Below are positions 61,401 to 64,000 of a stretch of DNA of 64,000 bases, piece by piece. The stretch is from the NCBI RefSeq assembly GCF_010614725.1, contig NZ_JAAEHL010000003.1:372001-436000 (forward strand). Direction: 5' to 3'. A program made the position numbers and the translations under genes. This DNA is from Flavobacterium ajazii. GTDB lineage: Bacteria; Bacteroidota; Bacteroidia; Flavobacteriales; Flavobacteriaceae. The notes below the pieces were generated by a model, which saw nothing but the letters and a program-made list of their open reading frames with translations, ran no database searches and was not told where the DNA came from. The stretch's first letter is position 1. Every line of letters begins with the position of its first letter.

Positions 61401-64000
61401 CTACAAATTTGCCTGTTGGTTTTTATTATCCTAAAATTAAAAATGAATCCGGATGTATCTCAGAAACACTTTATACTGTGAATTTCACAGAACAATATTT
61501 ATCTAATTTTAATATACAAACAACCCAACCTACTTGTGAATCAAAGAATAAAGGAAGTATTACAATAGATCCTCTATTTGATCAATATAGCTTTGATGAT
61601 GGTAGAACCTGGAGTCAATACAACACAGCCACAAATTTATCTCCTGGTAATTATTCCATAAAAGTAAAAAATAATTTAGGCTGTGAGTCCTGGTGGAGAG
61701 TTGCTACACTTTATGATTTTTATTTGCCTAGACCAAATTACACAACAACCCCTCCTGCCTGTGAAACAAAAGGAAGCATTACCATAACTACTCCAGCAGC
61801 TGCATATAGTTTTGATAATGGAAAAACATGGAATTCAAATCCAATAAAATCTGATTTGCCTGAGGGAAGTTATACTATTATAATTAAAAATGAATTAGGA
61901 TGCGAATCATATCCTTACTCTCTATACCTTTACAATGTAAATCCTCCTGCTCAAACACCTGCTATTTCGATACAACAGCCAAGCAGCTGCACCAGTTCCA
62001 CAGGAAAAATAACTGTAACTACGAATGCGAATCTATACAGTTTTGACGATGGTCTTACATGGTCTTCTAATCGTACCACAACCAATTTAACAACAGGCGA
62101 TTATTTCATTAAAATTAAAAACAGCTCTAATGGTTGTCCTTCTCCATCGGTTAAAGCTACTATTAATCCCCCTCTTGATTCTGTTGGAATACCAAATTAT
62201 ACTATTACTCAGCCAACAAGCTGTACAAATCCTTTTGGATCAATTAACATTACAACAGTTGCTTATAGCTATAGTTTTGATAATGGATTAAGTTGGACAA
62301 CAAATGCTAATGCTACCGATCTATCTTCTGGTCTATACAAAATTAAGATTAAAAATTCTGCAGGTTGTGAATCAGAACCTGTTACAGTTCAAATAAATAC
62401 TCCCACAGATTTCCCTAATATTCCTACCTATAGCATTACTCAACCGAATTGTAATAATTCTAAAGGCATAATTACAATTAATACAATTGCATCTGCGTAT
62501 AGTTTTGACAACGGTATATCATGGAACAACACGTCAGTTTCCACTTTTTTAAATCCAGGAGAATATTTTCTTAAAATTAAGAATTCTAATGGATGTATTT
62601 CTGATGCAATTAAAGCTATCATAATACCTTTTGTTAATTCATTACCCAAACCAACAAGTTCAAATCCTCAAGCCTTCTGTATCCAGCAAAACCCTACAAT
62701 AAATGATATAGAAATTATAGGCCAAAACATAAAATGGTATGATTCTCAAACCGCAGGAGTGCTTTTGACAAATACAGCATTACTTCAAAACAATGTTGTA
62801 TATTATGCATCACAAACTATAAATGGTTGCGAAAGCGAAAGAATTGCGGTAACTATCAATATTCAAAAAACCTTAGCTCCAACTGGAAATGCAAATCAGT
62901 CTTTTTGTTCAAAACAGAACTCAACAATTGCCAATATTCAAGTTACAGGAACTCAAATAAAATGGTATGATGCCTTAAATAATGGTTCTTTATTAGCCGA
63001 AACTACAAATCTACAAAATGGCAAAACCTATTATGCTTCTCAAACTGTCAATAACTGTGAAAGCCCAAGATTTGGAGTTACAGTTTCAATTGTAAATACA
63101 CCTTCTGTCCCTACAGGGAATCCAGCGCAATCTTTCTGCAAAAAAGAAAATGCAACGCTGAGTGATATTCAGCTATCAGGACAAAATATAAAATGGTACG
63201 ATACAAATATTGCAGCAGCCTCTTTACCTAATACAACTTTACTGGAAAATAACAGAACTTATTACGCTTCCCAAACGGTAGGATGCGAAAGTGACAGAAC
63301 AGCTATTTTGGTTAAAGTTTACGATACCGCATTACCAACAGGGAATAAAAATCAACAATTTTGTATTGATGAAAATGCAACTATTGCCAATCTTACTATT
63401 TCAGGAACAGCTCTAAAATATTACGATTCTGCAGTGAATGGAAATATTTTAACCCAAACAACTTTGCTTCAAAACAGTGTATATTTCGTTACACAAACAT
63501 TAAACAACTGCGAAAGTGAAAGATTAGCTGTTAATGTGAAAATTCAGGACACTCAGACCCCAATTGCTGATTCCCCACAAATATTCTGTATCCAAAAAAA
63601 TGCAAAAATTAGTAATATTGCTATAAAAGGAGAAAACATCCAATGGTTTGAAAGTGCTTCATCTACTGTTTCTTTATCCGAAGCAACTTTGCTTGAAAAC
63701 GGAATTACCTATTACGCTTCCCAAACCATAAATAATTGCGAAAGTGACAGAATTCCTGTAGCCATAACTATCCTTCCCGCGACAATCGGTGACTGTATTA
63801 ATTATGTTGAAGAACTTCCTTTTCCTAAATTTTTTACGCCAAATAATGATGGTTATAACGACACCTGGACAATTGATTTTGCTTATTTAAAACCCAATAC
63901 AGGAATCAGAATTTTTGACCGATATGGCAAATTACTAAAAGAATTGACTGTAAATACAGCTTGGGACGGAACTTATCTTGGACAAGATGAACCCGCTTCG
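58421..64000 (+). CDS. Giant repeat adhesin with T9SS type B sorting domain, 3' end outside window
   Basis: 1860 codons are in frame from ATG at 58421 to the window edge without a stop. A signal peptide (cleavage near FCYSQ) is followed by a calcium-type motif (NGIDDDGDGKIDLNDEDC), a ~200-residue N-terminal domain and an Ig-like segment. Fourteen ~76-aa repeats (about residues 343-1406; motif QPxC, SITITTPAA, YSFDNGxTW, GCES) come next, then five Ig-like repeats (about 1408-1786; FCxxxNATI, IKWYD, YYASQTxNNCES). The final segment (FFTPNNDGYNDTW, FDRYGKLL, WDGTYLG) starts the gliding-motility-associated type B sorting domain, so only some 20-25 residues appear to be missing. It is probably a surface adhesin. 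Confidence 0.92.
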   Translation, partial: MKHPLLIVFLFISLFCYSQENCNNGIDDDGDGKIDLNDEDCICNNFTTTSLLQNPSFEEKTGCPQGYDDTPTANNWTKGTIPSPDYLNKDCYLFNTIYTKNLQNFPDGKGILRAVYKNNKKEYIAAKLSTSLLAGVNYQLTLNIASLMSIETTNLSKRFDFNFLAPTYVTLYGCNNKDNLPLYTTSDPNSFDPSWIEIGKVLYQPQTTWGEITISFTTSTDINAIMLGPEKTLPPSFNTDYEPSFLYDNLRLNTAENFGVTIIQSGNFCNNDLILTANLTKTMNLTTTFQWYKNGIAINGATNKSYPIPSVKTNLGEYTLKVTDGNDCFLSSKLTINNSITNPPVTVVQPTCQDPNGYIKVNDPGIEYSFDKGLSFLSDDNYVSKDLVWQTDGNFTTKEYGKYYVQTRTASGCISTPTIVTLDPPILLDRPTFSIIQPTCSSGGTITITTPGSQFSFDDGLTWDSGPTKTNLPAGNYLLKIKNNSGCESYSQNVLLFPPYIDSPAYTLTQPNCNQGGSITITITSPASEYSFDNGVTWTTNPTATNLSSGYYNVRIKDEFGCESKPYFNQIYLNPFSKPYLDFKVNQPNTCSNTGSIVFFNSSYKYSIDNGQTWQETSAFNNLQPGNYILKTQNELGCESQVSQVKINFYLSKPSYTTIKPTCETKNGSITINTAASFYSFDNGETWTTNPTASNLPPGYYYIRIKNEIGCESDIEYAYLPPFYLDEPTFKIINPNCETESKWSISITTPAASYSFDGGLTWGSNPNISNLDYGYYFLKIKNSLGCESNYAVANIGNAYYLEAPEFSTIQPTCTTPASVTITTPAAFYSFDDGATWSTDPNLTKYPNGGVSGYLRIKNKSGCISEHIWFSLNQNFLDVPAYTIVQPTTCDSNATGSISIKTSAAFYSFDGGLSWSTNSTASNLPVGFKYKLKIKNKEGCESGSIIVELTPVKLKTAEYTVVYPSCGKGGSITITTPAPFYSFDGGETWGTSPTATNLPVGFYYPKIKNESGCISETLYTVNFTEQYLSNFNIQTTQPTCESKNKGSITIDPLFDQYSFDDGRTWSQYNTATNLSPGNYSIKVKNNLGCESWWRVATLYDFYLPRPNYTTTPPACETKGSITITTPAAAYSFDNGKTWNSNPIKSDLPEGSYTIIIKNELGCESYPYSLYLYNVNPPAQTPAISIQQPSSCTSSTGKITVTTNANLYSFDDGLTWSSNRTTTNLTTGDYFIKIKNSSNGCPSPSVKATINPPLDSVGIPNYTITQPTSCTNPFGSINITTVAYSYSFDNGLSWTTNANATDLSSGLYKIKIKNSAGCESEPVTVQINTPTDFPNIPTYSITQPNCNNSKGIITINTIASAYSFDNGISWNNTSVSTFLNPGEYFLKIKNSNGCISDAIKAIIIPFVNSLPKPTSSNPQAFCIQQNPTINDIEIIGQNIKWYDSQTAGVLLTNTALLQNNVVYYASQTINGCESERIAVTINIQKTLAPTGNANQSFCSKQNSTIANIQVTGTQIKWYDALNNGSLLAETTNLQNGKTYYASQTVNNCESPRFGVTVSIVNTPSVPTGNPAQSFCKKENATLSDIQLSGQNIKWYDTNIAAASLPNTTLLENNRTYYASQTVGCESDRTAILVKVYDTALPTGNKNQQFCIDENATIANLTISGTALKYYDSAVNGNILTQTTLLQNSVYFVTQTLNNCESERLAVNVKIQDTQTPIADSPQIFCIQKNAKISNIAIKGENIQWFESASSTVSLSEATLLENGITYYASQTINNCESDRIPVAITILPATIGDCINYVEELPFPKFFTPNNDGYNDTWTIDFAYLKPNTGIRIFDRYGKLLKELTVNTAWDGTYLGQDEPAS
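59447..62638 (+). repeat. Fourteen-copy ~228-bp coding repeat in the adhesin gene
   Basis: Each unit encodes about 76 residues with a conserved QPxC opening, a YSFDNGxTW centre and a GCES end. Units vary at most other positions, so the array is old rather than a recent expansion. The spacing is regular, so recombination could change the copy number. Confidence 0.8.
62642..63780 (+). repeat. Five-copy ~225-bp Ig-like coding repeat in the adhesin gene
   Basis: Each unit encodes about 75 residues, from PTGNxxQxFC through IKWYD to YYASQTxNNCESxR. It matches the Ig-like domain that usually precedes CHU_C-type sorting domains in Bacteroidota. Confidence 0.8.

Noticed and set aside
59447..63780. 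Regular repeats that could suggest a CRISPR or satellite array
   Set aside because: The ~228-bp periodicity is in frame, varies like protein repeats, and lacks short identical repeats with unique spacers.

Overview
The window is chromosomal DNA from a Bacteroidota bacterium, most likely Flavobacterium. It is AT-rich and has TAnnTTTG-type -7 promoter elements and almost no Shine-Dalgarno sites. It also carries type IX secretion (T9SS) sorting tails, SusC/SusD pairs and a type-3 ProS. No insertion sequence, prophage, CRISPR array or rRNA was seen.

Layout. 1-9 kb: a metallophosphoesterase lipoprotein (cut by the left edge), an HD-domain protein fused to a Pycsar-effector-like membrane domain, a large GAF protein, an SDR oxidoreductase and TetR repressor pair with palindromic operators, rpsT, two tRNA-Glu genes and proS. 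9-14.5 kb: a Tyr/Gly/Asn-rich low-complexity lipoprotein, a FadL-like outer-membrane protein, rimO, a small secreted protein and a peptidoglycan amidase lipoprotein. 14.6-22.6 kb: a polymorphic-toxin locus on the minus strand. It holds a small T9SS-tailed protein, a 2124-residue SpvB/Rhs toxin with an ADP-ribosyltransferase-like tip, a candidate immunity gene, and a silent second C-terminal cassette. 22.9-24 kb: an OmpL-like porin.

24.5-50.2 kb: a polysaccharide utilization locus that reads as acetylated galactoglucomannan degradation. One minus-strand operon encodes SusC, SusD, a surface glycan-binding protein, GH27 and GH5. A central AraC regulator faces a plus-strand operon encoding GH26, a GPH sugar symporter, a GH130 phosphorylase, an AGE-family epimerase, a CBM protein, a second GH26, GH5 and GH97. 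A convergent minus-strand set follows, with a CE2-type esterase, a SASA-type esterase and GH3. The implied route is: outside or at the cell surface, mannanases cut the backbone, alpha-galactosidases and acetylesterases strip side groups; oligosaccharides enter through SusCD; the symporter carries mannobiose into the cytoplasm; epimerase plus GH130 then give mannose-1-phosphate and glucose.

50.3-64 kb: a NlpC/P60 peptidase, an L,D-transpeptidase, a DUF1573 protein, a histidine kinase and response regulator pair, an MBL-fold hydrolase, a B12-binding-type radical SAM protein, and the first 1860 codons of a giant repeat adhesin that is entering its T9SS type B sorting domain at the right edge.

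The points most worth a second look are the orphan HD-Pycsar fusion, the Rhs locus with a T9SS-tailed partner and silent toxin cassette, and three copies of a structured intergenic RNA-like element, two of which covary.
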